DNA from: an uncultured Clostridia bacterium
Lineage (GTDB): Bacteria > Bacillota > Clostridia > TANB77 > CAG-508
Assembly (NCBI GenBank): GCA_947631915.1
Contig: CANRNC010000019.1
Coordinates: 1-38,061 of the forward strand
DNA: 38,061 nucleotides
Reading direction: 5' to 3'
Shown here in pieces: positions 13,757 to 22,473 of this stretch (positions are counted from its first letter, which is position 1; every line of letters starts with the position of its first letter). The notes under the pieces were generated by a model. That model saw only the letters and a list, made by a program, of their open reading frames with translations, was not told the origin of the DNA and made no database searches. The translations under genes and the position numbers were made by a program.

Positions 13757-14272
13757 GTGATTTTATATCCAAAATTTTATTTAAAAAGCATAAAAGATAT
13801 TAGCATTGAGCTATTAAGAGATAATAAAATTAAAGGCTTGATTTTAGATGTTGATAATACTCTAATAGATGTAGATAGAAAAATTATAGAAGGTGCAGAA
13901 GAATGGTGTAAAAACTTAAAGGAAAACGGAATAAAGATATGTATTTTATCTAATACAAGCCATGAAGACAAAGTGATATATGTAGCAAAGAAATTAGAAA
14001 TACCTTACATACATTTTGCAAAAAAACCATGCAAATCGGGCTTTTATAAAGCAAAGAAACTAATAGAAATAGATAAAAATGAACAAATTGGTGTAGTTGG
14101 AGATCAATTATTTACAGATGTAATTGGAGCAAATAGAGTAAAAATGGTATCTATATTAGTACAACCTGTCGATAAAAGAGATTTTTGGTATACAAAAATA
14201 AAAAGACCAGTAGAAAACCTATTTATAAAAAGATATGAGAAAAAATACGGAGGAAAAAATAAATGTATATAA
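13757..14272 (+). CDS. yqeG: YqeG-family HAD phosphatase
   Basis: 171 aa, GTG start at 13757 after GGGAG. HAD subfamily IIIA motifs: DVDNTLID (31-38, nucleophile Asp31 and acid Asp33), LSNTS, KKPCKSGF with the motif-III Lys, and GVVGDQLFTDV binding Mg. Family knowledge: YqeG-like enzymes dephosphorylate small phosphates; a phosphatidylglycerophosphate phosphatase role is known for relatives. It overlaps the prepilin peptidase gene by 10 bp, so they are co-translated. Confidence 0.88.
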   Translation: MILYPKFYLKSIKDISIELLRDNKIKGLILDVDNTLIDVDRKIIEGAEEWCKNLKENGIKICILSNTSHEDKVIYVAKKLEIPYIHFAKKPCKSGFYKAKKLIEIDKNEQIGVVGDQLFTDVIGANRVKMVSILVQPVDKRDFWYTKIKRPVENLFIKRYEKKYGGKNKCI

Positions 14273-14997
14273 ATGATGTTCATATATTATATTATGTACT
14301 ATTTGCAATTATAGGTATGTTAGTTGGACAATTTATAGATTGGTGCAATAAAAGATTACCAGAGAAAAAGAAAATTTTTACTTTAGATTTTTTTAGGCAA
14401 ATGAAATTAAATTATCCATTAATGTTACTAAATGCAATAATTTATTTGGCAATATTGTATACATATGGAATTCGAAAAGATTTTAGTGAGAATATTAATT
14501 TGTACAAATACATAATATTATCTCCAATGTTAATATCGGCTTTTTATATAGACTATAAACTACACATTATACCAAACAGACTGAATTTAACTATATTTGA
14601 AATTGGACTAGTAATTGCAGTAATTGGCGGAATATCAGACATAAATTTTGCTATAAATGCAATAGAGGGAATGTTAGTAGGTGGTTTTACATTTCTTGTA
14701 ATAACTCTAATAGGTGGACTAATTGTAGGAAAAGAAGCAATGGGGTATGGCGATGTTAAATTTATGTCAGCATTAGGATTATATTTTGGTTTTGCAAGTA
14801 TGATATCTATCATATTTATGTCTTTCTTGATAGGAGCAATATCAAGCATAATATTAATTATATTTAAAAGAAAAAAAGCAAATGAATATATTCCATTTGG
14901 ACCATTTATTGTAATATCATGTTATATAGCAATATTTATACCACTTAATTATGTATTAAATATATTATTACAAATATTCACATTAGGTCGTGCATAG
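14263..14997 (+). CDS. Prepilin peptidase (A24 aspartic protease), short form
   Basis: 244 aa with about eight hydrophobic segments. The two catalytic aspartates are visible: Asp97 in FYIDYKLHIIPNR and Asp164 in AMGYGDVKFM. Family knowledge: these membrane proteases cleave the leader of type IV prepilins and pseudopilins (competence, Tad or T2S systems). The N-terminal CxxC pairs of PilD-type methylating enzymes are absent, so it probably only cleaves. No pilin genes are in the window. Confidence 0.85.
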   Translation: MYINDVHILYYVLFAIIGMLVGQFIDWCNKRLPEKKKIFTLDFFRQMKLNYPLMLLNAIIYLAILYTYGIRKDFSENINLYKYIILSPMLISAFYIDYKLHIIPNRLNLTIFEIGLVIAVIGGISDINFAINAIEGMLVGGFTFLVITLIGGLIVGKEAMGYGDVKFMSALGLYFGFASMISIIFMSFLIGAISSIILIIFKRKKANEYIPFGPFIVISCYIAIFIPLNYVLNILLQIFTLGRA

Positions 14998-15030
14998 TTA
15001 AAAATGTGTATTTAGATAGGAGGAAAATGT

Positions 15031-16092
15031 ATGAATCCACGTTTGCAATGTTTAAGAAATAAACTAAAAGCTCAAAATATAGAAGGAATGATAGTATCTA
15101 ATCCAGTAAATATTAAATACCTAATAGGAATTGAAGCTGAAGGAATTTTGTTATTAACTAGAAAAGAAAATATATATATTACAGATTCTAGATATATAGA
15201 GATGGTACAATCAACGTTAACTGTAATAGATGAAATCATAGTTAATGATATAAAAGATATAACCGAAGAGGATTATCAAAACTTTTTTAGCTTTTGCGAA
15301 AATGTTGGATTTGAAGAAGAATATGTAACATATGCAAAGTATAAAGAGTATATGCACAAATATAGGATAAACAACTTAATAGAAACAGAGCAAATAATTG
15401 AAAAGCAGAGAGTAGCAAAAGATCAAGAAGAAATAGATAACATAAGAAAGGCGTGTCAAATTACAGATAATTGTTTTGAACATCTATTAAACTTTATACA
15501 AGTTGGGATGACCGAAAAAGAAATAGCTTATGAAATAGAAAGATACTTTGCTAAACACGGAGCAAGTGGATTAGCTTTTGATTCTATAGTTGCTTCAGGA
15601 ACAAACTCATCAAAGCCACATGCTGTTCCAACAGATAAGGCTATACAAGTGGGGGACGTAATAACAATTGATTTTGGATGTAAATATAATGGGTATTGTT
15701 CAGACATGACAAGAACTATATTTGTAGGTTATGTTCAAGAGAGTATAAAAAGTGTTTACGATTTAGTTTTAAAAAATCAGAAACAGACACTTGAGCAGAT
15801 GTGTGATGGAGCAAATACGAAAATACTATTTAAGATGGTAAATAACGATTTCAATATACATAGATATGAATTAACCCATGCTTTAGGACATGGAGTAGGA
15901 TTAGATATACATGAACAGCCTTTAATAGGTCCTAAAAAAGAAATATTATTAAAAGAAAATATGACAATTACAGATGAACCTGGAATATATATACCAGGCA
16001 AATTTGGAGTAAGGATAGAAGATACTGTACTAATAACAAAATCGGGATGCGAAACCTTAACGAAGTCAAATAAAGATTATATAATTATATAA
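15031..16092 (+). CDS. pepP: Xaa-Pro aminopeptidase (M24 family)
   Basis: 353 aa, ATG 15031 after AGGAGGAAA. An N-terminal creatinase-like domain (~1-130) precedes the pita-bread peptidase with all five dinuclear metal ligands: Asp in TIDFGC, Asp in YCSDMTRT, His in HALGHGVG, Glu in TDEPGIY and Glu in VRIEDT. It removes N-terminal residues ahead of proline in the cytoplasm. Lies directly before efp, a very common Firmicutes order. Confidence 0.93.
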   Translation: MNPRLQCLRNKLKAQNIEGMIVSNPVNIKYLIGIEAEGILLLTRKENIYITDSRYIEMVQSTLTVIDEIIVNDIKDITEEDYQNFFSFCENVGFEEEYVTYAKYKEYMHKYRINNLIETEQIIEKQRVAKDQEEIDNIRKACQITDNCFEHLLNFIQVGMTEKEIAYEIERYFAKHGASGLAFDSIVASGTNSSKPHAVPTDKAIQVGDVITIDFGCKYNGYCSDMTRTIFVGYVQESIKSVYDLVLKNQKQTLEQMCDGANTKILFKMVNNDFNIHRYELTHALGHGVGLDIHEQPLIGPKKEILLKENMTITDEPGIYIPGKFGVRIEDTVLITKSGCETLTKSNKDYIII

Positions 16093-16129
16093 AAAGTGTT
16101 TCGTTTACAAATAAAGATTAAAAAAGTAC

Positions 16130-16158
16130 TTGATTTTTCAGCATAAATATAATATTAT
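16130..16158 (+). promoter_or_regulatory. Promoter of efp
   Basis: TTGATT (16130-16135), 17-nt spacer, TATTAT (16153-16158). Confidence 0.5.
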
Positions 16159-16202
16159 ATTATAGTATTAATATTTAGAAGAAGTAAAAGGAGAGATTTT
16201 AA

Positions 16203-16769
16203 ATGGCAGAAGTATATATGGCTGGTGATTTAAGAAATGGAACTACATTTGAATTGGATAATTCAGTTTTTAGAGTAGTAGAATTCCAACATGTAAAACC
16301 TGGAAAAGGTGCAGCATTTGTAAGAACAAAAATTAAAAACGTAATTACAGGTGCAGTTCTTGAGAGAACATTTAATCCATCAGAAAAATTACAAGGTGCA
16401 GAAATTGAAAAAAGAGAGATGCAATATTTGTATCAAGATGGAGATTTATATTATTTTATGGATAATGAAACATATGAGCAAATGCCTCTTAATGCAGAGC
16501 AATTAGGGGATAGTTTAAAATACATAAAAGAGAATATGAATGTAAAAATATTATCATTTAAAGATAAAGTATTTGCGGTTGAACCACCAATGTTTGTGGA
16601 ATTAGAAGTAACATATACAGAACCAGGTTTTGCAGGAAATACAACAACAACTTCTGGAAAACCAGCAAAATTAGAAAATGGACTAGAAATTAGTGTGCCA
16701 ATGTTCATTAATATCGGTGATATTATTAAAATAGATACAAGAACAGGCGAATATATGGAACGTGTTTAA
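16203..16769 (+). CDS. efp: Translation elongation factor P
   Basis: 188 aa, standard length and three-domain layout, RBS AGGAGAG. The KOW-like N-domain ends in [14 protein letters not shown], where the loop residue Lys (PGKGA) reaches the peptidyl centre, and the C-domain ends in [16 protein letters not shown]. It relieves ribosome stalling at polyproline. Its own promoter plus the terminator behind it suggest a monocistronic option besides read-through from pepP. Confidence 0.96.
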   Translation: MAEVYMAGDLRNGTTFELDNSVFRVVEFQHVKPGKGAAFVRTKIKNVITGAVLERTFNPSEKLQGAEIEKREMQYLYQDGDLYYFMDNETYEQMPLNAEQLGDSLKYIKENMNVKILSFKDKVFAVEPPMFVELEVTYTEPGFAGNTTTTSGKPAKLENGLEISVPMFINIGDIIKIDTRTGEYMERV

Positions 16770-16781
16770 TAAAAAATAATA

Positions 16782-16815
16782 ATATATAGAGCGGATTAAT
16801 CCGCTCTATATATTT
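16782..16815 (+). terminator. Terminator of efp
   Basis: AATATATAGAGCGGA/TCCGCTCTATATATT with a 4-nt loop and a T-rich tail. Confidence 0.8.
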
Positions 16816-16866
16816 TATTAAAAGCATAAAATTGTTTTGAAATAAAAGTTATTAGGAGGTACAAAT

Positions 16867-17064
16867 ATGGAAATGGGAGAATTGAAGAAGGAAATTCAAC
16901 AATTAAAGGCTGAAAATAAACAATTGAAGGAAAGATTAGAGGAATTAGAGGAAACAGTATCAATAATTAAAGAAGATTTATATGTCGACATGGAATTTGA
17001 TTTAGAAGAAGATGATGGGTGTGAAGGGTGTACAGGAAAGTGCGGAAATTGTAAGGAAAACTAG
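16867..17064 (+). CDS. Small coiled-coil protein with C-terminal Cys cluster
   Basis: 65 aa, with RBS TTAGGAGG before ATG 16867. Residues 5-40 form a Leu/Glu/Lys heptad coiled coil. The C-terminus is acidic and ends in a Cys cluster (CEGCTGKCGNC), a likely metal or FeS/Zn knuckle. No experimentally known family recognised. Followed by a weak hairpin GACAC/GTGTC (17087-17112). Confidence 0.75.
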   Translation: MEMGELKKEIQQLKAENKQLKERLEELEETVSIIKEDLYVDMEFDLEEDDGCEGCTGKCGNCKEN

Positions 17065-17119
17065 ATGAGTTAATATTAGACATTAAGACACGGCAAATTA
17101 ATTGCAGGTGTCTCTTTTA

Positions 17120-17726
17120 TTATATATCAATATAATCTAAAGGATTAACGGCGATATTATTTATTTTAAGAGTAATATGCAAATGACATCCAGTGGTAGC
17201 TCCGTTTGTGGATCTACCATTATTATCATGATATGGATTACCTATAACATTATCAACATATTTAGGACCAACCTGGCCAATTACTTGTCCTGCTATTATA
17301 GAATCTCCAATGGATACTATAAAATTAGGAGAAACATGACAATAAGATATCTTATAGGAGTCATTTTCACATATTATTGTATAACCTCCACTTCCATTGA
17401 ACCCTGTATAAATAACTTCACAATCCATAATAGATAAAAAATATGTATCTTCAATCGCAGGAATATCAACTCCTTGATGATGACTAGAAGCACCAGTAGT
17501 AGGAGAAGTTCTATAGCCGAAATAAGAGGAGATTCTGCGATTAGAAGGTAATGGCCAGTAAAATCCGTAGAAAATTAGAAGAGATTAAAGAATAATCTAT
17601 ATCATATTTAGAATAGTATTCTTCAGATAAGGTAGGGGAGTAAGAACAAAATGGTATGAATATAACAATAATAGTAATGATTATAATAAAAGATACTAAA
17701 GTGATATTAAAAAATGATTTAAACAT
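17120..17726 (-). CDS. M23 (LytM-like) peptidase, split by +1 shift at CGG
   Basis: Start ATG 17726 (minus) after TTAGGAGGT. Codons 1-53 encode a single N-terminal membrane helix and a Ser/Tyr-rich stalk. Codon 54 is CGG (17567-17565); read as a triplet it leads to a stop 8 codons later. Skipping the C continues as GFYWPLPSNRR, then SYFGYR, SSHHQGVDIP (Zn ligands in HxxxD) and GCHLHI (HxH), to the stop at 17120, giving ~201 aa. Family knowledge: LytM-type endopeptidases cut peptide cross-links, and forms with intact Zn ligands, as here, can be active. It is one of five genes with the same CGG +1 signature. A pseudogene or sequencing error is the alternative, made unlikely by the shared site. 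Confidence 0.8.
17565..17567 (-). other. CGG +1 recoding site, M23 peptidase
   Basis: In-frame minus-strand CGG, codon 54, context TTT CTA C-GGA TTT. The +1 frame supplies a Gly codon GGA and the rest of the enzyme. Confidence 0.75.
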
Positions 17727-17764
17727 AAAAAGGGACCTCCTAAAAATAAATAGCCCCCACTATA

Positions 17765-18190
17765 TTATTTTTTAAATGCAAAGAATTTGCTTATAAAGAA
17801 GTTTAAAATTATAACTATAATACTTATGATTAATTTACTAATTAAGCCATTAAAATATGTGATTTTTAAAATAGAGAATAAAAACCAAAAACCAACTGAT
17901 TCAACTATCATCGTAAAAGCTCTTCCTAGTATAAATTTTCCAAATTCCTTTATATATTCAATATGCGTAGAAGCAGTTGAATTAAAGACTAATTTACGAT
18001 TAGTAAAATAGGCGAATAGAACAGCAATAATAATACCTATATTACTTGCAAGATTTTCCTCAATATGAAATATCGAAGATAAAAGCATAAATGAAATTAT
18101 ATTTACACAAGTAGTTAGTATACCAAATATTATATATAAAATAACTTCACGTGTACAGAATTTTTTAATTAAATCTTTTAATTTTTCCAT
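17765..18190 (-). CDS. GtrA-like membrane protein
   Basis: 141 aa, typical GtrA length, ATG at 18190 with GGAGG upstream. Four hydrophobic helices (about 15-38, 46-63, 83-106, 112-135) with the family landmarks YxIFGxLTTxVN near the N-terminus and FFISKFFAFKK at the C-terminus. Family knowledge: GtrA-like proteins help move lipid-linked sugars or teichoic-acid precursors across the membrane. A lone gene, 38 nt before the M23 gene on the same strand; a joint cell-envelope role is an inference. Confidence 0.85.
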   Translation of the reverse strand: MEKLKDLIKKFCTREVILYIIFGILTTCVNIISFMLLSSIFHIEENLASNIGIIIAVLFAYFTNRKLVFNSTASTHIEYIKEFGKFILGRAFTMIVESVGFWFLFSILKITYFNGLISKLIISIIVIILNFFISKFFAFKK

Positions 18191-18264
18191 TTAAAATTTG
18201 ATACCTCCAATACTAATAGTATAGAGTGATAATAACATAATAAATAAAAAAATACAATAAAATA

Positions 18265-18293
18265 TTGACAAAAACCTAAAAAATAGCTATAAT
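18265..18293 (+). promoter_or_regulatory. Consensus SigA promoter
   Basis: Perfect TTGACA (18265-18270), 17-nt spacer, perfect TATAAT (18288-18293), upstream of the 55-aa gene and rpmE. Confidence 0.8.
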
Positions 18294-18329
18294 ATTATAT
18301 ATTGTTATGTTCTTAAGGAGATGATTAAA

Positions 18330-18497
18330 ATGTTAGCAAAAAATTGGAAACAAATTGGATTTGTTATTCTAATTATAGCAATATTATTTAATATAACTAT
18401 AAAGTTAATAAATAAATCATCACTAAAGTCAGAAATCCAGAATTCGGCTCAATATATGTTAGAACAAGAAGAAAATAACAATAATATTGGAAAATAA
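18330..18497 (+). CDS. Small single-pass membrane protein
   Basis: 55 aa, ATG 18330 with AAGGAG (18315-18320) at normal spacing; an in-frame ATG at 18321 is too close. One hydrophobic helix (residues ~9-27) is followed by a polar tail (SSLKSEIQNSAQYMLEQEE) that could form a short coiled coil. It is driven by a perfect consensus promoter and may share the transcript with rpmE 62 nt downstream. No family recognised. Confidence 0.65.
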   Translation: MLAKNWKQIGFVILIIAILFNITIKLINKSSLKSEIQNSAQYMLEQEENNNNIGK

Positions 18498-18559
18498 AGA
18501 ACTAAAAATTTCCATTATATAAAATGTAAATTAAAAAATAAGGAAGAGGTGATTACAAA

Positions 18560-18760
18560 ATGAAAGAAGGTTTACATCCTGAATTTGTAGAAAGTACAAT
18601 AACATGTGCTTGTGGAAATGTTATAAAAACAAAGTCAATAAAAAAATCTATGACTGTTGATATTTGTTCAAAATGTCATCCATTTTGGACTGGAAATATG
18701 AAACAAAATACAACAGGAGGAAGAGCAGAAAAGTTCAAAAAGAAATATGGTCTTGCATAA
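18560..18760 (+). CDS. rpmE: 50S ribosomal protein L31 (Zn-binding form)
   Basis: 66 aa, [24 protein letters not shown]...CACGN...[10 protein letters not shown] and the C-terminal [11 protein letters not shown] are diagnostic. The CxC and CxxC pairs identify the C+ (zinc) paralogue, often a zinc reservoir. No Zur box was recognised upstream. Confidence 0.95.
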   Translation: MKEGLHPEFVESTITCACGNVIKTKSIKKSMTVDICSKCHPFWTGNMKQNTTGGRAEKFKKKYGLA

Positions 18761-18774
18761 ATTTACTATATATA

Positions 18775-18802
18775 AACACGGATTTAAAGCCGTGTATTTT
18801 TT
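18775..18802 (+). terminator. Terminator of rpmE
   Basis: ACACGG (18776-18781) pairs with CCGTGT (18790-18795), then ATTTTTTATG. Confidence 0.75.
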
Positions 18803-18878
18803 ATGTATATAAAAACACTATTTATTATTACAAAAATATTACAAAAACATTAAAATTTAATTACAATCAAAAAAAGTA

Positions 18879-18907
18879 TTGACAACTTAATTAAAAAGTT
18901 AGATACT
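18879..18907 (+). promoter_or_regulatory. Promoter of sepF
   Basis: TTGACA (18879-18884), 17-nt spacer, GATACT (18902-18907). Confidence 0.6.
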
Positions 18908-18948
18908 ATATGTATAAAATCACGAATGAAACGTGTGGGAGGTATAAA

Positions 18949-19425
18949 ATGGCAGGAAGTATTATGAACAAAGTATTAGAGCTTTTTACAACAGGAGATT
19001 ATGATGAAGAGGAAGAAGAAGAGGACGTATTAAATAATAAAGGTTATAGTACAGATTATGACGAAGAGGAAGAAGAAACAGAAGGAAAGAAACTATTTGG
19101 AAATAGAAGAGGAAAAGTGGTAAATATGCCACAAGCACAACAAATAAAAATGGTTATTTCCCAACCAACAACTTTTGAGCAATCAGAAGAAATATGTCAA
19201 TACTTAAAAGAAAGAAAATCTTGTATTGTAAATCTTGAATATGTCAATAAAGATGTAGCAAGAAGAATAGTAGATTTCATAAGCGGAGGAGTTTACGCTT
19301 TGGATGCGCATATTCAAAAAGTATCTAATTCAATATTCTTAATCGCGCCAACAAATTATGAAATTGCAAATGAAACAGGAAGAGAAGAAATGAAAAATAA
19401 ACTTTCAGTTTCATGGCTTAAATAA
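18949..19425 (+). CDS. sepF: Cell division protein SepF
   Basis: 158 aa; ATG 18949 is chosen for GGGAGG upstream, and an in-frame ATG at 18910 lacks a ribosome binding site. The N-terminal ~20 residues form an amphipathic membrane-binding helix, followed by an acidic linker (DEEEEEED). The SepF/DUF552 core runs from ~75: QIKMVISQPTTFEQ, CIVNLEYVNKDVARRIVDF and GGVYALDAHIQKVSNSIFLIAP. SepF tethers and bundles FtsZ at the septum. The DivIVA-type gene downstream fits the dcw-distal sepF cluster of Firmicutes. A hairpin AGGACAG/CTGTCCT (19447-19471) separates the two genes. Confidence 0.93.
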   Translation: MAGSIMNKVLELFTTGDYDEEEEEEDVLNNKGYSTDYDEEEEETEGKKLFGNRRGKVVNMPQAQQIKMVISQPTTFEQSEEICQYLKERKSCIVNLEYVNKDVARRIVDFISGGVYALDAHIQKVSNSIFLIAPTNYEIANETGREEMKNKLSVSWLK

Positions 19426-19507
19426 CTAATGATATATAGATTTTAGAGGACAGCTTATAAAAGACTGTCCTTATATGGTATATATGCTAATTAAGGAGGA
19501 AAAAGAC

Positions 19508-19963
19508 ATGATTACACCTTTAGACATAGAAAACAAAAAATTTTCAAAGCAGGTTCTAAATGGTTATAGCGTAGAAGAAGTTGATGATTTTTTAGATGAA
19601 TTAACAGCTGCATATGAAAAAATATACAAAGAAGCAACTGAAAATAGAGGAAAAACAGAACAATTAACAAATGACTTATCTAGGTACCAATCAATAGAGA
19701 CAACTTTACAAAATACATTATTAATGGCTCAATCTACAGCAGATGATGTAAAGAAAACAGCTCAAAAACAAGCTGATTCTATTATAGCAGAAGCACAATT
19801 GCAAGCAAAAGAAGCGTTAAAAAATGTTGAGAATGAAATAGTTTTAAAACAAAAAGAGCTAGACGATTTGCAAAAGAAATTTGATATATATAAAGCTAAA
19901 ATGGAATCATTATTAATATCTCAATTAGAATTATTGAAAGATATATCAAAAGATGACGATTAA
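19508..19963 (+). CDS. divIVA: DivIVA-domain protein
   Basis: 151 aa from ATG 19508 with AAGGAGG at ideal spacing. MITPLDIENKKFSKQVLNGY followed by VEEVDDFLDEL is the DivIVA N-terminal lipid-binding domain (conserved F and the VDxFLDxL helix). Residues ~40-140 are a continuous coiled coil. Family members sense negative membrane curvature at septa and poles and recruit division or sporulation partners; paralogues (GpsB, SepIVA) share this layout, so the exact orthology is not fixed. Confidence 0.88.
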   Translation: MITPLDIENKKFSKQVLNGYSVEEVDDFLDELTAAYEKIYKEATENRGKTEQLTNDLSRYQSIETTLQNTLLMAQSTADDVKKTAQKQADSIIAEAQLQAKEALKNVENEIVLKQKELDDLQKKFDIYKAKMESLLISQLELLKDISKDDD

Positions 19964-20121
19964 ATTAGAATTAAGATATTCGGTAGTATTAATGAAAGTA
20001 CACCAAAGATGCAGATGAAAATTCCAACGATTTTGTTGGAATTTTTTTTATATTCAAAAATGCCATAAGCTACAGTTTGAATAAATGCATAAATTGAAAA
20101 AAGTATAATAATAAAATACAT
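19960..20121 (-). CDS. 53-aa two-helix membrane protein after the ger operon
   Basis: Minus strand ATG 20121 with a strong AAAGGAGG. It encodes MYFIIILFSIYAFIQTVAY, then GIFEYKKNSNKIVG, then a second hydrophobic helix. It starts 38 nt after gerC and its stop overlaps the divIVA stop codon tail-to-tail. The plus-strand divIVA terminator lies inside it. Small two-helix D-subunit proteins are known in some Bacillus germinant-receptor operons; this is a candidate analogue, by position and topology only. Confidence 0.5.
   Translation of the reverse strand: MYFIIILFSIYAFIQTVAYGIFEYKKNSNKIVGIFICIFGVLSLILPNILILI
20019..20049 (+). terminator. Terminator of divIVA, inside the opposing small gene
   Basis: AATTCCAAC (20020-20028) pairs with GTTGGAATT (20035-20043), then a T-run to 20049. 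On the minus strand it also codes for part of the 53-aa protein. Confidence 0.7.
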
Positions 20122-20159
20122 TATAAACCTCCTTTTTAATAATTACACAAGCGACAATA

Positions 20160-21347
20160 CTATGATATAAAATAGCTGGTTTCCAAATTAACATCAACAT
20201 TTACTTCAAATGTTGCATTTTCATACTTATTTAACCAATCATAATTTTTCCAGTCGTTTACAGTAGGAAAATTATAGACAGCATTCTTTCCCAATCCAGC
20301 AATATCTGCTTTAAATTCTTTTGATGTTTTTTCATAATAATTAATAATTTCATTTTTTACATAATCAGATAATGCTTGTTCAATTTTATTTATATCCTCT
20401 TGAGAAGAAGAGTCAAAATCAGATGTATTAGACAAGATTGTTGATACTAAAGAAACAGAAGTTGTTATATGAGGCTCGGGTTCTTTTATTGAAACACTAT
20501 TTTTAGTGTTGGAAAAAATAGACACATGAAAATCCATATTTTTATTTTCAGAAAATGGACTAGGAATAGAGAGTATACAAGTATTCAATTGATTAGTAAC
20601 TATTAAATGAGGGATGGTTTCATTAACATCTAATGTACCAACTAATTTATCACCTTTGAATACTGCAACTCCTCCAAGCACAGTATTTTTATCTTCATCT
20701 TCATTTTCATCAATTTTTCCTAACATAGTGCATGCTTCTCCAAAACTATCATACATGCTACTATATACAGTATTTAAAGTCGCAGCAACAGTATATCCAG
20801 AATATTTATTATTAGTAGTAATTATTTCGTAATATTTTGAAGTTGAATTTTCTAACATAGGATTTGGACTTTTCAAAAATTCTTTAGCGTCATCAGTTGA
20901 AACTAATATATTACAATTAGAACGTAATTCTATACTATTTTCTAATGTATATATATATTCAGAGATACCACGAGAAGCTATTTCTTCAGAGAATACGATA
21001 AATTTGCAATGAGATAAATTAATTCTTTTACTAATTATATTATTAACCATATTTATACCAGAATCAATCGATTTGCATTCAACAGTTTGATTTAATGTAT
21101 CACTAGCTCCTTTTTCACTACTACTGCTACTGGATTCTTCAGAACTAGCAGAACTACTGCTAGAACCATTTTCGGATGGAATAGCAACTTGTATAGTTAA
21201 TTCAATACTATTATCATCACTCCCAGCATCTATTCCAAGAGCAATTACATATGCTGAATCATCAATATCTTGTTCATGTAAGTATCCACTAAATACTATG
21301 GCACATAAAATGATAATAGCAATTAAGTATGTCATTTTTTTAAACAT
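20160..21347 (-). CDS. gerC: Ger(x)C germinant receptor C subunit lacking lipobox Cys
   Basis: 395 aa. Spore germination receptor subunit on the inner spore membrane. After the N-terminal hydrophobic segment (5-20) come DIDDSAYVIALGID and IELTIQVAIPS, then a Ser-rich linker (~60-80), CKSID, ISKRINLSHCKFIVFSEEIA and CNILVSTDDAKEFL, all typical of Ger(x)C. Canonical members are lipoproteins with the lipobox ending in GC. Here the site reads FSG-Tyr22, so the lipidated Cys is missing and the protein is probably held by its uncleaved N-terminal helix. It overlaps gerB by 8 bp. Confidence 0.9.
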   Translation of the reverse strand: MFKKMTYLIAIIILCAIVFSGYLHEQDIDDSAYVIALGIDAGSDDNSIELTIQVAIPSENGSSSSSASSEESSSSSSEKGASDTLNQTVECKSIDSGINMVNNIISKRINLSHCKFIVFSEEIASRGISEYIYTLENSIELRSNCNILVSTDDAKEFLKSPNPMLENSTSKYYEIITTNNKYSGYTVAATLNTVYSSMYDSFGEACTMLGKIDENEDEDKNTVLGGVAVFKGDKLVGTLDVNETIPHLIVTNQLNTCILSIPSPFSENKNMDFHVSIFSNTKNSVSIKEPEPHITTSVSLVSTILSNTSDFDSSSQEDINKIEQALSDYVKNEIINYYEKTSKEFKADIAGLGKNAVYNFPTVNDWKNYDWLNKYENATFEVNVDVNLETSYFIS

Positions 21348-22473
21348 TATTTTGTGCCCCCTTTTTCATTAGGTGAAGTATTAACTTTTTAATACCTGCA
21401 AAGACTAATATTATTAGGCTTAATAAGAATATAAATATAATAGATGTATATTTGTAAAAAGTATTATTTAGCATATAAATTTCTGCCATATTTTTAGATA
21501 ACAAGCTTAATACAAAAATTACAGTGCAAAAGAAAAACACCATACCTCTAGAGTATTTAATATTTGTTAATTGCTTAAAAGTAGCAAGTGCAAAATGCAT
21601 GTTTATAGAAAGATATGCAAATAAAAAAGGAATCCAAATTAGTAAAAAGAAAGCATCAATATTTTGTATATATTCTCCTAAACTAATCTGCCTTGCGAGT
21701 ATATATAAAGATAGAGGGGATGTAGTATTTGCAACTTGTGGAATTGAGAAAAGTAGTGCTGATACAGATAATAGTAAAAAAACAGTATAAATTAATATAC
21801 TAGAAAAACCAACTTTTTTAAAATCAGATATTTTAGTAAGTAATGGAAATATAAAAAATAATACATATATTCCGCTATATGCAAAGATATTACTAATTCC
21901 ATCAACAAAGGTCTCTTTTAAGCCATAGCCTAATATAGGAAAAACTCTTTCAAATGAGTATTCACCAATTGATGCAAAATAAAGAAAAACTATGCTTAAT
22001 ATCATTAGCGGAAGTATAAAAATATTTAATCTGCATATTGCTTTTAGTCCAAAATAATTAACAATTCCAACTGCTACAATAAATATTAGTATTATGAAGT
22101 CAACGTCAATATGTGAAAAGGATATAAGAGACAGACCTTCAGAAAATAATCTAATTATTATTGCTGACATACCTAATATATAGGCAATGTAAATAATGCC
22201 ATAAATAAACTTAAAGACTTTTCCACCAAGAAATCCACTAATATCAATAATATTGCTACCAGGAAATAAGGAGAATAATTTATATATAATAAAGAAAAAT
22301 ATAATTGTTATTGTTGCTACGTAGAGAATATTTAAAAGAGTAGATGAAGCCGTTTGACTTATTAATGCACTAGGAACTGATAATAAAACATGTGCAAGAA
22401 GAATTGTTATAACTAGAGAGATTCCCTCAATTACTTTTATTTTATATGAATCCATATCAATTTTTACCTCCAA
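21340..22473 (-). CDS. gerB: Germinant receptor B subunit (APC-type permease fold)
   Basis: 377 aa, about ten transmembrane helices, in the spore-germination permease (GerAB/Spore_permease) family. The B subunit binds the germinant in the inner spore membrane. Landmarks are HVLLSVPSALISQTA near the start, GLKAICRLNIFILP mid-protein and the INMHFALATFKQL region. Overlaps both gerA (17 bp) and gerC (8 bp), giving tight translational coupling. Confidence 0.92.
   Translation of the reverse strand: MEVKIDMDSYKIKVIEGISLVITILLAHVLLSVPSALISQTASSTLLNILYVATITIIFFFIIYKLFSLFPGSNIIDISGFLGGKVFKFIYGIIYIAYILGMSAIIIRLFSEGLSLISFSHIDVDFIILIFIVAVGIVNYFGLKAICRLNIFILPLMILSIVFLYFASIGEYSFERVFPILGYGLKETFVDGISNIFAYSGIYVLFFIFPLLTKISDFKKVGFSSILIYTVFLLLSVSALLFSIPQVANTTSPLSLYILARQISLGEYIQNIDAFFLLIWIPFLFAYLSINMHFALATFKQLTNIKYSRGMVFFFCTVIFVLSLLSKNMAEIYMLNNTFYKYTSIIFIFLLSLIILVFAGIKKLILHLMKKGAQNNV

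Noticed and set aside
17177-17437. 86-codon plus-strand frame inside the M23 gene
   Set aside because: Antisense shadow; the minus strand carries the zinc-ligand motifs in both segments.
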